A stretch of 64,000 nt of DNA from Paenibacillus sp. FSL R5-0623 (GTDB taxonomy: Bacteria > Bacillota > Bacilli > Paenibacillales > Paenibacillaceae). The stretch is from contig NZ_CP150233.1 in assembly GCF_037974265.1 (NCBI RefSeq), positions 5,890,001 through 5,954,000 on the forward strand. The letters run 5' to 3'. Shown here in pieces: positions 43,661 through 52,341 of this stretch. The notes under the pieces are model-generated. The model ran no database searches. It was not told where the DNA came from and saw only the letters and a list, made by a program, of their open reading frames with translations. The translations under genes and the position numbers were made by a program. The first letter of the stretch is position 1. Each line of letters opens with the position of its first letter.

Positions 43661-43715
43661 GAAAAGACCTGACAGGATCACCACTTTGACATCAAGTGTA
43701 TTTCCTGCCAGGTCT
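43661..43715 (-). terminator. Terminator of the DegV gene
   Basis: AGACCTG-CAGGA (43665-43677) pairs with TCCTG-CAGGTCT (43703-43715) across a 25-base loop; the minus-strand side ends in TTTTC. Confidence 0.75.
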
Positions 43716-43744
43716 ATGAGAGTCTATAGATGAATGCTGTGCGT

Positions 43745-44596
43745 CTAATCTCTGTATCCGTTCTCGCTGTGTATCCAGCACAGTCCAATGGTTCCTGCAC
43801 CTGCATGGATACTTACCACAGGGATAAACGGCATGATTTCGGTCTTTAATCTAGGCAGCAAAGCTGCGATCTGTTTTTTGATTGTAACAGCTTCTTCCTG
43901 ATTGTTGGCATGCATAATGCACACATGCTTTACTTTCTCCATATCCAGCTTGAGCATATCGAGCATGCGCTCTTTTGTCCGCTTGAATGTACGGATCTTC
44001 TCATTCACAACCACTTTGCCCTCTTCAAATCGAAGCAGCAGATGGATCTTGAGCAGTTGACTGATGATCAGCTGTGTGCCCGACACCCGTCCACTGCGAT
44101 GAAGATGCTGAAGACTGGCAGGTATGAGGTAAAAGGACATGTTATCAATCATCTGTTCAATGTTTACTTTGATCTCGGCAGCTGAACATCCCTGCTTCTG
44201 CCATTCCAGTCCCTGCATAATCATCTCACGGTGAGGATAGGCACCTGCCTTTGAATCAATTGCGGTCACCGTGACCCCTGCAATCTCTGCAGCCTGCATG
44301 GACGTATGCAGCGTTCCGCTAAGCTCTGTAGAGCAATGAATCGTAATAATCTCATCGTACTTGTCTTTGAGCGACTCATACAGTTCAATGAATTCGCCAA
44401 TAGGTGGCTGCGAACTGCTTGCACGTGAAGCCTCCGCAAGTTTCTCATAGAACATTTCAGATGTAATGTCATCGGTCTCCCGGTAACATTCCTCTCCAAA
44501 TACGATGCGCAGCGGTACGATATAGATATGATTTTGCTCCGCAAAAACGGGATCCAGTGTACTGGTACTATCGGTGACCCATGCAATTTTCTTCAT
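43745..44596 (-). CDS. DegV family fatty-acid-binding protein
   Basis: A 283-residue DegV/FakB-type protein, which binds a fatty acid for phosphorylation by the FakA kinase. The N-terminal KKIAWVTDSTSTLDPVFAEQ with YIVPLRIVFGEECYRE, the SSQPPIGEF loop, and the C-terminal VVSIHAGAGTIGLCW are hallmarks. The ATG at 44596 follows AGAAGGATGTC; the frame extends 10 codons upstream. It stands alone. Which fatty acid is bound cannot be read from sequence. Confidence 0.92.
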   Translation of the reverse strand: MKKIAWVTDSTSTLDPVFAEQNHIYIVPLRIVFGEECYRETDDITSEMFYEKLAEASRASSSQPPIGEFIELYESLKDKYDEIITIHCSTELSGTLHTSMQAAEIAGVTVTAIDSKAGAYPHREMIMQGLEWQKQGCSAAEIKVNIEQMIDNMSFYLIPASLQHLHRSGRVSGTQLIISQLLKIHLLLRFEEGKVVVNEKIRTFKRTKERMLDMLKLDMEKVKHVCIMHANNQEEAVTIKKQIAALLPRLKTEIMPFIPVVSIHAGAGTIGLCWIHSENGYRD

Positions 44597-44900
44597 GACA
44601 TCCTTCTCTCTTGCCGGATTGTTCATTCTGTATCCTAATCGTCAAGCACAAGCCCGGCGGTTTATTTAAAATTTGAATATTTCACATTGTAAACGTTTGC
44701 GATATTACCTCTCAATTATAAAGGAACGGACAGACCGTTGTCTTGTGGCGCAATCATGAACACCCCTGTTAATACCATTATTAGCTAAAAAAATGTCTTG
44801 CCTGTGAAGGAATAAATTGGTATGCTGTTGTCCTTCTCTCTTTTTCGCCTTGACTGAAGTGAACGGAAACGCCGTTCAATCCACTTATCGGAGGTGTCAC
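44597..44900. other. Divergent promoter region between degV and the ABC exporter operon
   Basis: About 300 bases between divergent genes. It holds a cre-like TGTAAACGTTTGCG at 44689-44702 and A+T-rich promoter-like stretches, plus the GGAGGTG ribosome binding site at 44890-44896 for the exporter. No gene or terminator is supported. Confidence 0.5.
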
Positions 44901-45677
44901 ATGCTTTATTTCACTCTGGCTTCCAAAGCCTACTCCCGGAATCTGCAATACCGCGGGGCACACATGGTACATAACCTGGCAAGCGCCATGTTTGGTTACA
45001 TGTATGCCTGCCTCTGGATCGGCATCGGGGCCGACCATACTCTCGGAGAATACGGGACACAGGGGATGATCAGTTACATTGCGTTCACGCAATCCTCTCT
45101 CTGGATCTCGGGTTTTCTCACGAACGGATTGGGTATTCCCTTATCCGTCAGGACAGGGCAGATCGCACTGGATCTGATGAGGCCTGTTCATCTATTCACC
45201 CACCTGATGGCACGCGAATGGGGGCAGATTGCCTACCAGTTTGTGTACAAAAGCATTCCGATCTACCTGCTCTTCTCCATTGTCTTTTCCCTGCATTGGC
45301 CCTCAGACGTTTCAACACTATTCTATGCCGCACTTGGTCTAGCCGGTGCCGCATACCTATCCATCTGCATGAATTACATCATTGGTGCCACGTCGATGTG
45401 GACCACGGAGTCATCCTGGCTTCACTGGGGCAATCACGCAATGATGAATCTGCTGGCTGGTTTCTTCATTCCGCTGGAGTGGCTACCGAACTGGCTTGGA
45501 CAACTTGCCTGGATATCACCCTACCCTTTCCTGCTCTATGTACCAACCCGAATCTATCTTGGTTTCGAAGATGGCTCCTTGTTATGGGGAACCTTGCTTT
45601 GGTGTGTCTTCATGACGTTGATCTGTCTTGCGATTACCCAAGTGTTACGTCGTAAAGTGGAGGTACAAGGCGGATGA
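44901..45677 (+). CDS. ABC-2 family transporter permease, first of a pair
   Basis: A 258-residue membrane protein with six predicted helices, of the ABC-2/DUF990-like type. It begins MLYFTLASKAYSRNLQYRGA, with LRRKVEVQGG at the C-terminus. The ATG at 44901 follows GGAGGTGTCAC; the upstream frame start at 44817 is not needed. The stop overlaps the start of the second permease by 4 bases (ATGA). Systems with two such permeases and a long ATPase are exporters of unknown, probably lipophilic or peptide, substrates. Confidence 0.87.
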   Translation: MLYFTLASKAYSRNLQYRGAHMVHNLASAMFGYMYACLWIGIGADHTLGEYGTQGMISYIAFTQSSLWISGFLTNGLGIPLSVRTGQIALDLMRPVHLFTHLMAREWGQIAYQFVYKSIPIYLLFSIVFSLHWPSDVSTLFYAALGLAGAAYLSICMNYIIGATSMWTTESSWLHWGNHAMMNLLAGFFIPLEWLPNWLGQLAWISPYPFLLYVPTRIYLGFEDGSLLWGTLLWCVFMTLICLAITQVLRRKVEVQGG

Positions 45678-46474
45678 AGCGAACTTCCTGGTTCAATTTA
45701 TATAAAATGCTGATTCGAACAAGCATCCGCAGCCGGATGCAATACAAGTTTAATTTCATCATGGCATCCGTACTCGCCGCTTTAATTCAAATCTCCGAGT
45801 TTCTGATGGTCGCTCTCGTGCTGCACAAATTCGGAGCAATTAAAGGCTGGTCCCTCCATGAGATCGGTTATCTCTTTGCCATCATGACGTTATCCAAAAC
45901 ACTGTATCGAACGTTCGGCAATGAGGTTCACCATCTGGAAAAATATCTGGTTAATGGCGAGCTTGACCAACTGTTAACTCGTCCCATGCCCGTATTGCTC
46001 GCACTGCTGCCGCAAAACTTCCGCATCATGGCTGGGGAAGTCCTGCAAGGCGGGTTCATTCTCTGCTGGTCTTTGGTAGGCATGATGCATAGCGGACAGA
46101 TTGGCTGGATAGCCATTCCCTTCTCCCTGCTCATTATCCTGACGGGCGCAGTCATTCTCTTTTCCATCGGACTTGCTACCGCCACACTCGGATTCTGGAC
46201 CACACGTATCGAGGAATTACAGACGATCACTGAAGATGCCGCACGAACGGCTGCCCAATATCCGCTAACGTTATATCCCAAATGGATGTCTGGCATTCTA
46301 CTAACGGTGATTCCGGTAGGATTCGTCAACTACATTCCGTCACTTTACCTGCTACGGGGTGAAGGAGGAGCGTGGATTCTTGTTGCTGTTGCGGCGGTTG
46401 CCGTACTGAGCTTGGCTGCAAGTCTGCGTTTCTGGCAATTCGGCATGACCAAATATCAAAGTACAGGTAGCTAA
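45674..46474 (+). CDS. ABC-2 family transporter permease, second of a pair
   Basis: A 266-residue membrane protein with six predicted helices, starting MKRTSWFNLYKMLIRTSIRS. The motif LEKYLVNGELDQLLTRPMPV is typical of DUF990-type permeases, and the last helix precedes RFWQFGMTKYQSTGS. It overlaps the first permease gene and lies 16 bases before the ATPase gene, so the three form one transporter, a heterodimeric permease with one ATPase type. Confidence 0.88.
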   Translation: MKRTSWFNLYKMLIRTSIRSRMQYKFNFIMASVLAALIQISEFLMVALVLHKFGAIKGWSLHEIGYLFAIMTLSKTLYRTFGNEVHHLEKYLVNGELDQLLTRPMPVLLALLPQNFRIMAGEVLQGGFILCWSLVGMMHSGQIGWIAIPFSLLIILTGAVILFSIGLATATLGFWTTRIEELQTITEDAARTAAQYPLTLYPKWMSGILLTVIPVGFVNYIPSLYLLRGEGGAWILVAVAAVAVLSLAASLRFWQFGMTKYQSTGS

Positions 46475-46490
46475 GGAGGCGGTACGAATC

Positions 46491-47465
46491 ATGAACATGA
46501 TCACAGCACGGCATCTGCAAAAGGAATTCAAGACCCCTGTTATTCGCGAAGGACGTTTCTCTGGATTACGTACGTTATTTTCACGTGAATATGTGTCCAA
46601 GGAAGCGGTACGCGATATCAGTTTTGATATCGGCCCAGGGGAGTTTGTGGGTTACATCGGTCCGAACGGGGCTGGCAAGTCTACCACGATCAAAATGCTG
46701 ACGGGTATCCTGCACCCAACCTCAGGTGAGGTACTGCTTGACGGTATGAACCCGCATCAGGACAGGCGCAGGACCGTTGGTCGACTGGGCGTTGTGTTTG
46801 GACAGCGCAGTCAGCTCTGGTGGGATCTGCCTGTGAAAGATTCATATGATATTCTGGCCGAGATGTACGGCGTCCGTGCCGAGGACAAAAAGAGACGGCT
46901 GTCCCAGTTCGCTGAGCTGCTGGACCTTGAATCGTTCTGGGCCACGCCTGTACGCAAGCTCTCGCTTGGGCAACGCATGCGAGCGGATCTCGCAGCTTCC
47001 ATGCTACATGATCCCGAACTGCTTTTTCTCGATGAACCAACGATTGGACTGGATGTGAACGCAAAGCGGAACATTCGCCAGTTTCTACGTACATTAAATG
47101 AAACGTTTGGCAAAACGATTTTGCTGACCACCCATGACATGGACGACATTGAGCAGTTATGCAGCCGTGTCATGGTAATTAACCATGGTCAACTAACATA
47201 TGACGGCACGATCTCGTCTCTTCGCGAAACCATCGGACTACCTACGTTGATTCGGGTAACGTTCCGGGGAGCATTTCACATCCCGGATGTTGTGTCATCC
47301 GCGATACATATTACTGGAGTGGAAGGACAGATCCTTACCGCCCAAGTGAACCGTAAGGAATGGAGCACAATGGACATTCTGAAACAGTTGGAGCACTGGG
47401 GTGAGATTGAAGATGTAGAGATGAAAGAACCGGATTTTGAAGATATCATTCATCGGGTGTATTAG
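46491..47465 (+). CDS. ABC transporter ATP-binding protein of the two-permease exporter
   Basis: A 324-residue ATPase with Walker A YIGPNGAGKSTTIKML (about residue 57), signature KLSLGQRMRADLAASML (about 158), Walker B LLFLDEPTIGLDV (about 180) and a C-terminal regulatory extension (about 245-324). The N-terminal 45 residues include SGLRTLFSREYVSKEAVRDI, typical of the DUF990-linked ATPases. It ends in TAG at 47463-47465, after which the same frame stays open for 25 more codons (see 47466-47543). It is followed by a zinc peptidase gene. Confidence 0.9.
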   Translation: MNMITARHLQKEFKTPVIREGRFSGLRTLFSREYVSKEAVRDISFDIGPGEFVGYIGPNGAGKSTTIKMLTGILHPTSGEVLLDGMNPHQDRRRTVGRLGVVFGQRSQLWWDLPVKDSYDILAEMYGVRAEDKKRRLSQFAELLDLESFWATPVRKLSLGQRMRADLAASMLHDPELLFLDEPTIGLDVNAKRNIRQFLRTLNETFGKTILLTTHDMDDIEQLCSRVMVINHGQLTYDGTISSLRETIGLPTLIRVTFRGAFHIPDVVSSAIHITGVEGQILTAQVNRKEWSTMDILKQLEHWGEIEDVEMKEPDFEDIIHRVY

Positions 47466-47543
47466 TTGGCCCATTTTGTGGAGAAATTGGATGAAGACCT
47501 GTTCTTGCGCCGTTACATGAAAGAGGAACATGGCGTACTGTAA
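47466..47543 (+). other. 25-codon in-frame extension beyond the ATPase TAG stop
   Basis: Directly after the TAG the same frame reads LAHFVEKLDEDLF and then LRRYMKEEHGVL before TAA. The charged, helix-like composition looks coding. It could be a C-terminal tail cut off by a recent stop, a read-through extension, or a tiny separate peptide starting at TTG or GTG. No ribosome binding site other than the upstream gene's end is obvious. Confidence 0.4.
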
Positions 47544-47561
47544 TAACGGAGGTGAAGCGTC

Positions 47562-48239
47562 ATGCTTGTGACCAAACATGTCCTTCTAGCATCCAGCGCA
47601 CACGCCACTCCCTATTACATCGTACGTGGCATGATGCCGGGACCGGTGATGTTCATTACATCCGGGGTTCACGGGAATGAAACGGCGAGTATGGCCGCTG
47701 CACAAAAGCTCGCAGATGATATTGCGACAGGTCGTCACGCCATTCAGCGAGGGCTGTTAATTATCGTGCCACGCGTGAACCAGCAAGCCTACGCAAAGAA
47801 AATCAGAGGCAAGCCAGATCTGAATCGTACGTTTCCACGCCGCATGTCAGGCAAGGCCAAGCATCCGCTCGCTGCGGCAGTTTTTCAGCTGGCGCGTGAA
47901 CATCGGGCCGACTGGTGGCTCGATCTGCATGAAGCCAACGGCCTGTCACAGCTTAGTTCACGGGTGCTTGGACAGACGTTGGTCACGAATCCCGGCAGTC
48001 GGACGATTCCAGCTTGCAGAAGAGTTATCGAACGGATGAATCGGTCGATTAGCATTCGTGATCGTCATTTTAACCTCAAACAGCATGAATTGCCGGGATC
48101 TGCCCGTACAGCGGCTTCAAGACTATTACAAGCCCGTTCCGTCACGGTGGAGACCTGTTGGAGTCTGAATCGCTCAACCCGTATCAAGTATCAGACGAAG
48201 ATTGTGCACCATTTTCTGCGTGAAGCGGGTATGTCATGA
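47562..48239 (+). CDS. M14/AstE-type zinc carboxypeptidase-like protein
   Basis: A 225-residue protein of the succinylglutamate desuccinylase/aspartoacylase branch of M14 peptidases. Zinc ligands are H37 and E40 in SGVHGNETAS and H123 in WLDLHEANG; the substrate-binding N88-R89 pair lies in DLNRTFP, and the catalytic Glu is probably E197 in VTVETCW. There is no signal peptide. It follows the exporter ATPase by 96 bases, with GGAGGTGAAGCGTC before its ATG, and ends at a strong shared terminator. It probably removes an N-acyl or C-terminal group from the exporter's substrate, which is inference from context. Confidence 0.82.
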   Translation: MLVTKHVLLASSAHATPYYIVRGMMPGPVMFITSGVHGNETASMAAAQKLADDIATGRHAIQRGLLIIVPRVNQQAYAKKIRGKPDLNRTFPRRMSGKAKHPLAAAVFQLAREHRADWWLDLHEANGLSQLSSRVLGQTLVTNPGSRTIPACRRVIERMNRSISIRDRHFNLKQHELPGSARTAASRLLQARSVTVETCWSLNRSTRIKYQTKIVHHFLREAGMS

Positions 48240-48269
48240 TCAAGACGATTAAGATAGAACTAAAAGAAA

Positions 48270-48329
48270 CCTCGAACAGAGAGTGCCCGAAGTACATCCG
48301 CAGGTGTTCTCTGTTCGAGGTGTTTTTTT
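48270..48329 (+). terminator. Terminator of the exporter-peptidase operon
   Basis: CCTCGAACAGAGA (48270-48282) pairs perfectly with TCTCTGTTCGAGG (48308-48320), followed by TGTTTTTTT. Confidence 0.95.
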
Positions 48330-48606
48330 ATCTCTGCATCATTGCTTCCAATATATTTTTACCCGTAGGGTCCAGCGGCATGAGGGGATAAGGGTCTTTT
48401 TTAGTTATAAACTTGAATATCGCATCCAGATACACATCCACAATAGAGGCTGATCCAAAACAATAATTGGACAATAATACGACTAGCCAAATAACTGGAG
48501 AAACCAAATGTGCCACCGTTATGCCAGAGAATATTCTGATCTAAGATGTTATCACTAAACCAGGCGTAATGATGGGTTGAATCTCCGATTGACCACCACT
48601 ATGTAT
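48328..48606 (-). pseudogene. Remnant of a beta-lactamase-family serine hydrolase gene
   Basis: One minus-strand frame reads AWFSDNILDQNILWHNGGTF and GFSSYLA (WHNGGTFG at 48503-48526), the C-terminal HNGG motif of class C beta-lactamase-like hydrolases. A second frame then continues VVLLSNYCFGSASIVDVYLD down to a TAA at 48330, matching the usual V.LSN....S...D ending. The two halves are in different frames, the usual linker of roughly ten residues between them is missing, and a stop closes the upstream side near 48606. The Ser-x-x-Lys half is absent. I infer a decayed, frameshifted 3' fragment. The rest of 48240-48725 holds only terminators. Confidence 0.7.
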
Positions 48607-48683
48607 TGGCAAACTACACTATGTATTCGTTTTAAATCTCCGATTCCCTGCTCGATAGTACACGCCTGTTATCTCTTAAACAG

Positions 48684-48706
48684 GAAAAGAGCCGCAATTG
48701 TGGCTC
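48684..48706 (-). terminator. Terminator of the MerR-hydrolase operon
   Basis: GAGCC (48689-48693)/GGCTC (48702-48706) around an 8-base loop, followed on the minus strand by TTTTCC. It lies 20 bases after the MerR stop. Confidence 0.6.
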
Positions 48707-48725
48707 CAGAGTCTCTTTACCTATT

Positions 48726-49142
48726 TTATGGATTAATCTCATCCGGTTCTTTCTTTGTCACCCTAAACGACTGGATATAGCTATGGATATCCTCTTCTGG
48801 CGTCTTGAGCAATCTGGCCAGATGAATCTGCATCTGTTCAAGGTGATCGATATGATTTTGAATATCTGCGATTCGGTCACGGACGAGTATTTTTAACGTA
48901 TCACTCTCCATATCCTCCTGGCTTAGCAGTTGCAGGGTCTCTTGTATCTCCTTTAGAGAGTAACCCAGCGACTGGGCATCCTTAATGAACTTAATTTTGA
49001 CCAGATAATCCTCGGTATACACCCGATATCCGTTGGAGGAACGACGGGGAGCAGGCAGAATTCCACTATCTTCGTAATAACGGAGGGTTGCCATACTTAC
49101 ACCGGTACGCTTGGCCAACATTCCTCTTGTCATGGTTTCCAT
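48726..49142 (-). CDS. MerR family transcriptional regulator
   Basis: A 138-residue regulator with an N-terminal MerR helix-turn-helix (GMLAKRTGVSMATLRYYEDS, residues 7-26; then RSSNGYRVYTEDYL) and a coiled-coil region (about 80-118). It lacks the conserved metal-binding cysteines of CueR/MerR types, so a small-molecule or stress signal is more likely. It lies 26 bases after the alpha/beta hydrolase gene, probably in one operon with it. The target is not seen. Confidence 0.9.
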   Translation of the reverse strand: METMTRGMLAKRTGVSMATLRYYEDSGILPAPRRSSNGYRVYTEDYLVKIKFIKDAQSLGYSLKEIQETLQLLSQEDMESDTLKILVRDRIADIQNHIDHLEQMQIHLARLLKTPEEDIHSYIQSFRVTKKEPDEINP

Positions 49143-49168
49143 GCCTACGCCTCCATCCTTCTGCAGAT

Positions 49169-50656
49169 TTATTGTGTTTGTTCGTTGCGTATCTTAGTAT
49201 ATGTGGCATCATAGGTGGCCTCGGGAAATTGTGCTGAAGATCCTTGCAGCAATGGCTGCTCTTTCCCTTTCAGATAACGGTCAAAGAATGCCAGCGCATA
49301 GGATCTGGTTATATCCACATTATGTTCTGGCGTCATGCCTCTGGCAAACATTTTCGGTGAAATCAACGATATATCCGTAAAGCTTTGATGGAACAAATTC
49401 TCCACTGTCAGATAATAGGTATCATTAAGACTATTTGACATCACCCGATCCAAATCAGGCTCAAACTCGGGATAAAATACTTTATCCTTGGCAGTGGCGT
49501 CCGGGTCCAGACTTTTGGCTGTCCCACCCGACATGATATACATAAACGGCTGTTTCAAGGCTGTTGTGGATACCGATCCCCAGAATCCGCCTTCCAAACT
49601 CAAGCCTGCCTGGAAACGTTCATCCTGCGCCAGTACTTCAGCTGTCGTTGCCCCACCATATGAATGTCCCATGATGCCGACGTGATCCAGATCAAGTTTG
49701 CCTTGGAGCCGTTGATTCGGGTCATGTGAATTCCAATCGGTAAGCGTATCAAGCACAAAACTTGCATCATCTGCACGAATGCCTATGCCTTCTACATTAT
49801 ATTGATATAATTCCGCTGACGTTGCAAACTCAGGGTCGGCCATATAGGAAACTGCATGTCCATCGGGGAAATTCACTTGTGCAGACGTATAAGGGTGATC
49901 TATCCCCACGACAATGTAACCGTGGCTAACCAGCTCCTCAATCATCGTCATGCTCTGAAACCGGGCTGAGCGAATCCCCGGCGAGAACAATACTACTGGA
50001 TACTTGTTCTGGGCAGCGGACATCTCGGCTCCTTGGACCACATGTGTTGGAATGGTATCCAGATAACTGAACACCTGTGACGGAATGCCGAAGACCAGAC
50101 TGATCGCTTCTCCCAGTTCACCAGGATAATGCTCCAGGGGCAGCCCTTGGGCAGCCTTCTGATCCACCGGATACCACACATTAATCATCAGCTCACGCTT
50201 GTCCCCGGCCTCGGGTGTTTTGGTCTCTTCGCGAGATTCATCCACCAGGTGTTGAGAGAATGTGCCAATCGTATAGGTGCCGGTTGGTTCAGGCATCGTA
50301 AAAGCCGGCAACAGCCAGGTCAGTATGATTGAACCTGCACTGAAGGCCAGAACGAGAATCGATGCCAGCGTCATCTTTATCCATGAACGACGGTTAGGTT
50401 TCAGTGCACTCTGAACATAACGGCTACTGCGGTATGATTTCATGAGTTGAATGATTAACGTAATGAATAATACAAGTGTAACGATATAGGTTGGTATCAT
50501 CTGCACACGAAATGAATTGATTAAGCCATGCAGAAGCACTGCCAGAATCAGAGCTGTGAGTGTCCCCACTGTCATTGCTCGGTGCTTCGGAAACACCAGC
50601 ATGAGTACCGTAGCAGCTACGGTTACCAATACCAAAATCCATTCCAAAGTTCTCAT
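49169..50656 (-). CDS. Membrane-anchored alpha/beta hydrolase (PAF-acetylhydrolase/dienelactone-hydrolase-like)
   Basis: A 495-residue protein with four predicted helices in the first 120 residues (about 4-22, 28-45, 55-72, 96-117), then an alpha/beta hydrolase domain (about 125-495). The nucleophile elbow is IMGHSYGGATT with S332; the oxyanion strand is VVLFSPGI. The likely His is in NLFHQSFTD near 443. The layout matches the platelet-activating-factor acetylhydrolase isoform II group. The substrate (a lipid ester or xenobiotic) is not known. The start follows GGAGGCTGAATA. It is paired with the MerR gene. Confidence 0.85.
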   Translation of the reverse strand: MRTLEWILVLVTVAATVLMLVFPKHRAMTVGTLTALILAVLLHGLINSFRVQMIPTYIVTLVLFITLIIQLMKSYRSSRYVQSALKPNRRSWIKMTLASILVLAFSAGSIILTWLLPAFTMPEPTGTYTIGTFSQHLVDESREETKTPEAGDKRELMINVWYPVDQKAAQGLPLEHYPGELGEAISLVFGIPSQVFSYLDTIPTHVVQGAEMSAAQNKYPVVLFSPGIRSARFQSMTMIEELVSHGYIVVGIDHPYTSAQVNFPDGHAVSYMADPEFATSAELYQYNVEGIGIRADDASFVLDTLTDWNSHDPNQRLQGKLDLDHVGIMGHSYGGATTAEVLAQDERFQAGLSLEGGFWGSVSTTALKQPFMYIMSGGTAKSLDPDATAKDKVFYPEFEPDLDRVMSNSLNDTYYLTVENLFHQSFTDISLISPKMFARGMTPEHNVDITRSYALAFFDRYLKGKEQPLLQGSSAQFPEATYDATYTKIRNEQTQ

Positions 50657-50684
50657 TATTCAGCCTCCAATATTTCTTGATAAA

Positions 50685-50716
50685 AAAAGAATAAACCTTG
50701 AAGTATCCTTCAAGGT
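50685..50716 (-). terminator. Terminator of the fructan operon
   Basis: CCTTGAAG (50697-50704) pairs with CTTCAAGG (50709-50716) around a 4-base loop, then TTTATTCTTTTTTT on the minus strand. Confidence 0.88.
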
Positions 50717-50740
50717 CAAGGCTGAATTTTAGATAGAATT

Positions 50741-52297
50741 TTATCGAGGAATTCGTAAGTTCCATTTGCGAAGTTCAGTCAACGTACACGTTCCAGCCGA
50801 AAAAGCCTTGATACCTGTTGAGTTCGGCCCAGGATATATCCGCCCAGTCATTACCTGTTCTCCCTGCTGAATGAACACTTCAACGGAGCTGACATCCATA
50901 AAAATATGAAGTTCCAGTTTCCCGTCAAGCAGTTCCACTGTCGCAGCTCGTTCGCCCCCCGGTCCTTGTCCGGCCTGCTCGCGACTTAAGCATAAACGAC
51001 GCTGCTCTACATCATAGGAAATCACGGTTTCTTCATCCTCACCCGTACGCAGCTTCAACCCGAAATGCTGTGCGTCTTCCGCTTCGAATACAGCATACAG
51101 TTCATAACGGTCTCCACTGATTCCAAGATCATGTTCATTACCATTTAAATCTATGCCATACTGTTCGGTTCCTTCCGACCTGTATTGTATAAGTTCGGGA
51201 AGAGGCTGGAATATCAGGCGTTCTCCCCTACGAATTAGTTGTCTTGGCAAAGTCATTGCTCCAGCCCACGCATGGGAATATTGTGTCGGGATTTCCGTTT
51301 CCCACGTATCCATCCAGGCCACCATGATTCGTCGTCCCTGTGCATCCTCCATCGTCTGAGGTGCATAAAAGTCGAAGCCACAGTCAAGCGGAACGTACTG
51401 CTCGTACTTCAGTACACCTTGGTCTTCATCCAGCGATCCCATCATATAAACGGTCGAATGCAAGTTGCGATAGTTGTCTCCCTGAGCAGGCATTCGCTGC
51501 GGAGACATGATCAGCACATCTCGGCCATCCAGTGTGAACAGATCTGGACATTCCCAATTGTCACCAAGCGTCCCGTCACTCTGGGCCATAACGTTGACAT
51601 AACTCCAATCCAGCAAGTCCGTTGAACGGTATAACAGAATGACACCTTTACCAGCAGCATCATTTGACCCAAGTACACAATAGTACACACCGTTTCGTTC
51701 AAATACTTTCGGATCACGGAAGTCCTTCGGACTGGTATGCTCCGGGATTTGATCCAGCCGAATAACCGGATTCATCGCGCTTTTGACAAAATCAATCCCA
51801 TTGTCCGAGACAGCGATATTCTGTGTCTGCAAGTAATCGTTATCCTTGTCAGGTCCAGTCACGATATGTCCCGTGTACATCAGCACCAATTTGCCATCCT
51901 GCACGATTGCGCTTCCGGAGAAACAACCTCCACTGTCGTAGCTCTGATCCGGTGCCAGTGCAACAGGCAGATAAGACCATGTAACCAAATCACGGCTCAC
52001 CGCATGGCCCCAGTGCATAGGCCCCCATACCGGTTCGTAGGGATAATGCTGATAGAACATATGATACATCCCACCGAAGTATATGAAGCCGTTGGGATCA
52101 TTCATCCAGCCCACCTCTGGCATCAAATGATAATCCATTCGATAGGTTGGATCAACCTGATGTCGGTTCTCCTTGATATATGCGTTGGCCCGGGCGAGTG
52201 TATAACTCTCCTTTGTTTGAGCCGAAGAACTTGTCAGTCCAAGGTCTGTCTCTTGTCTTGTGTCCATTCCCTGCTTCTCGTGTCGTTCCTGGTTCAT
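50741..52297 (-). CDS. GH32 fructan hydrolase/sucrose-6-phosphate hydrolase
   Basis: A 518-residue cytoplasmic GH32 enzyme. The nucleophile is D67 in WMNDPNG, the transition-state stabiliser D195 in FRDPKVF, and the acid/base E249 in WECPDLF. A C-terminal beta-sandwich (about 385-518) follows. The long N-terminus (about 1-45) is low in complexity. It is the last gene of a binding protein-permease-permease-hydrolase operon. Because import is by ABC transporter rather than PTS, unphosphorylated fructo-oligosaccharides or sucrose are likely substrates. The 44 bases to the permease gene lack a terminator. Confidence 0.92.
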   Translation of the reverse strand: MNQERHEKQGMDTRQETDLGLTSSSAQTKESYTLARANAYIKENRHQVDPTYRMDYHLMPEVGWMNDPNGFIYFGGMYHMFYQHYPYEPVWGPMHWGHAVSRDLVTWSYLPVALAPDQSYDSGGCFSGSAIVQDGKLVLMYTGHIVTGPDKDNDYLQTQNIAVSDNGIDFVKSAMNPVIRLDQIPEHTSPKDFRDPKVFERNGVYYCVLGSNDAAGKGVILLYRSTDLLDWSYVNVMAQSDGTLGDNWECPDLFTLDGRDVLIMSPQRMPAQGDNYRNLHSTVYMMGSLDEDQGVLKYEQYVPLDCGFDFYAPQTMEDAQGRRIMVAWMDTWETEIPTQYSHAWAGAMTLPRQLIRRGERLIFQPLPELIQYRSEGTEQYGIDLNGNEHDLGISGDRYELYAVFEAEDAQHFGLKLRTGEDEETVISYDVEQRRLCLSREQAGQGPGGERAATVELLDGKLELHIFMDVSSVEVFIQQGEQVMTGRIYPGPNSTGIKAFSAGTCTLTELRKWNLRIPR

Positions 52298-52341
52298 ATG
52301 TCCTTCACTCCTGTCTCTCTCTCTATATCACCCGACTGAAC

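Noticed and set aside
48328..48516. Minus-strand 62-codon frame as an intact small protein
   Set aside because: Its C-terminal part matches the end of a beta-lactamase-like hydrolase, whose preceding motif is in another frame. It is better explained as part of a pseudogene.
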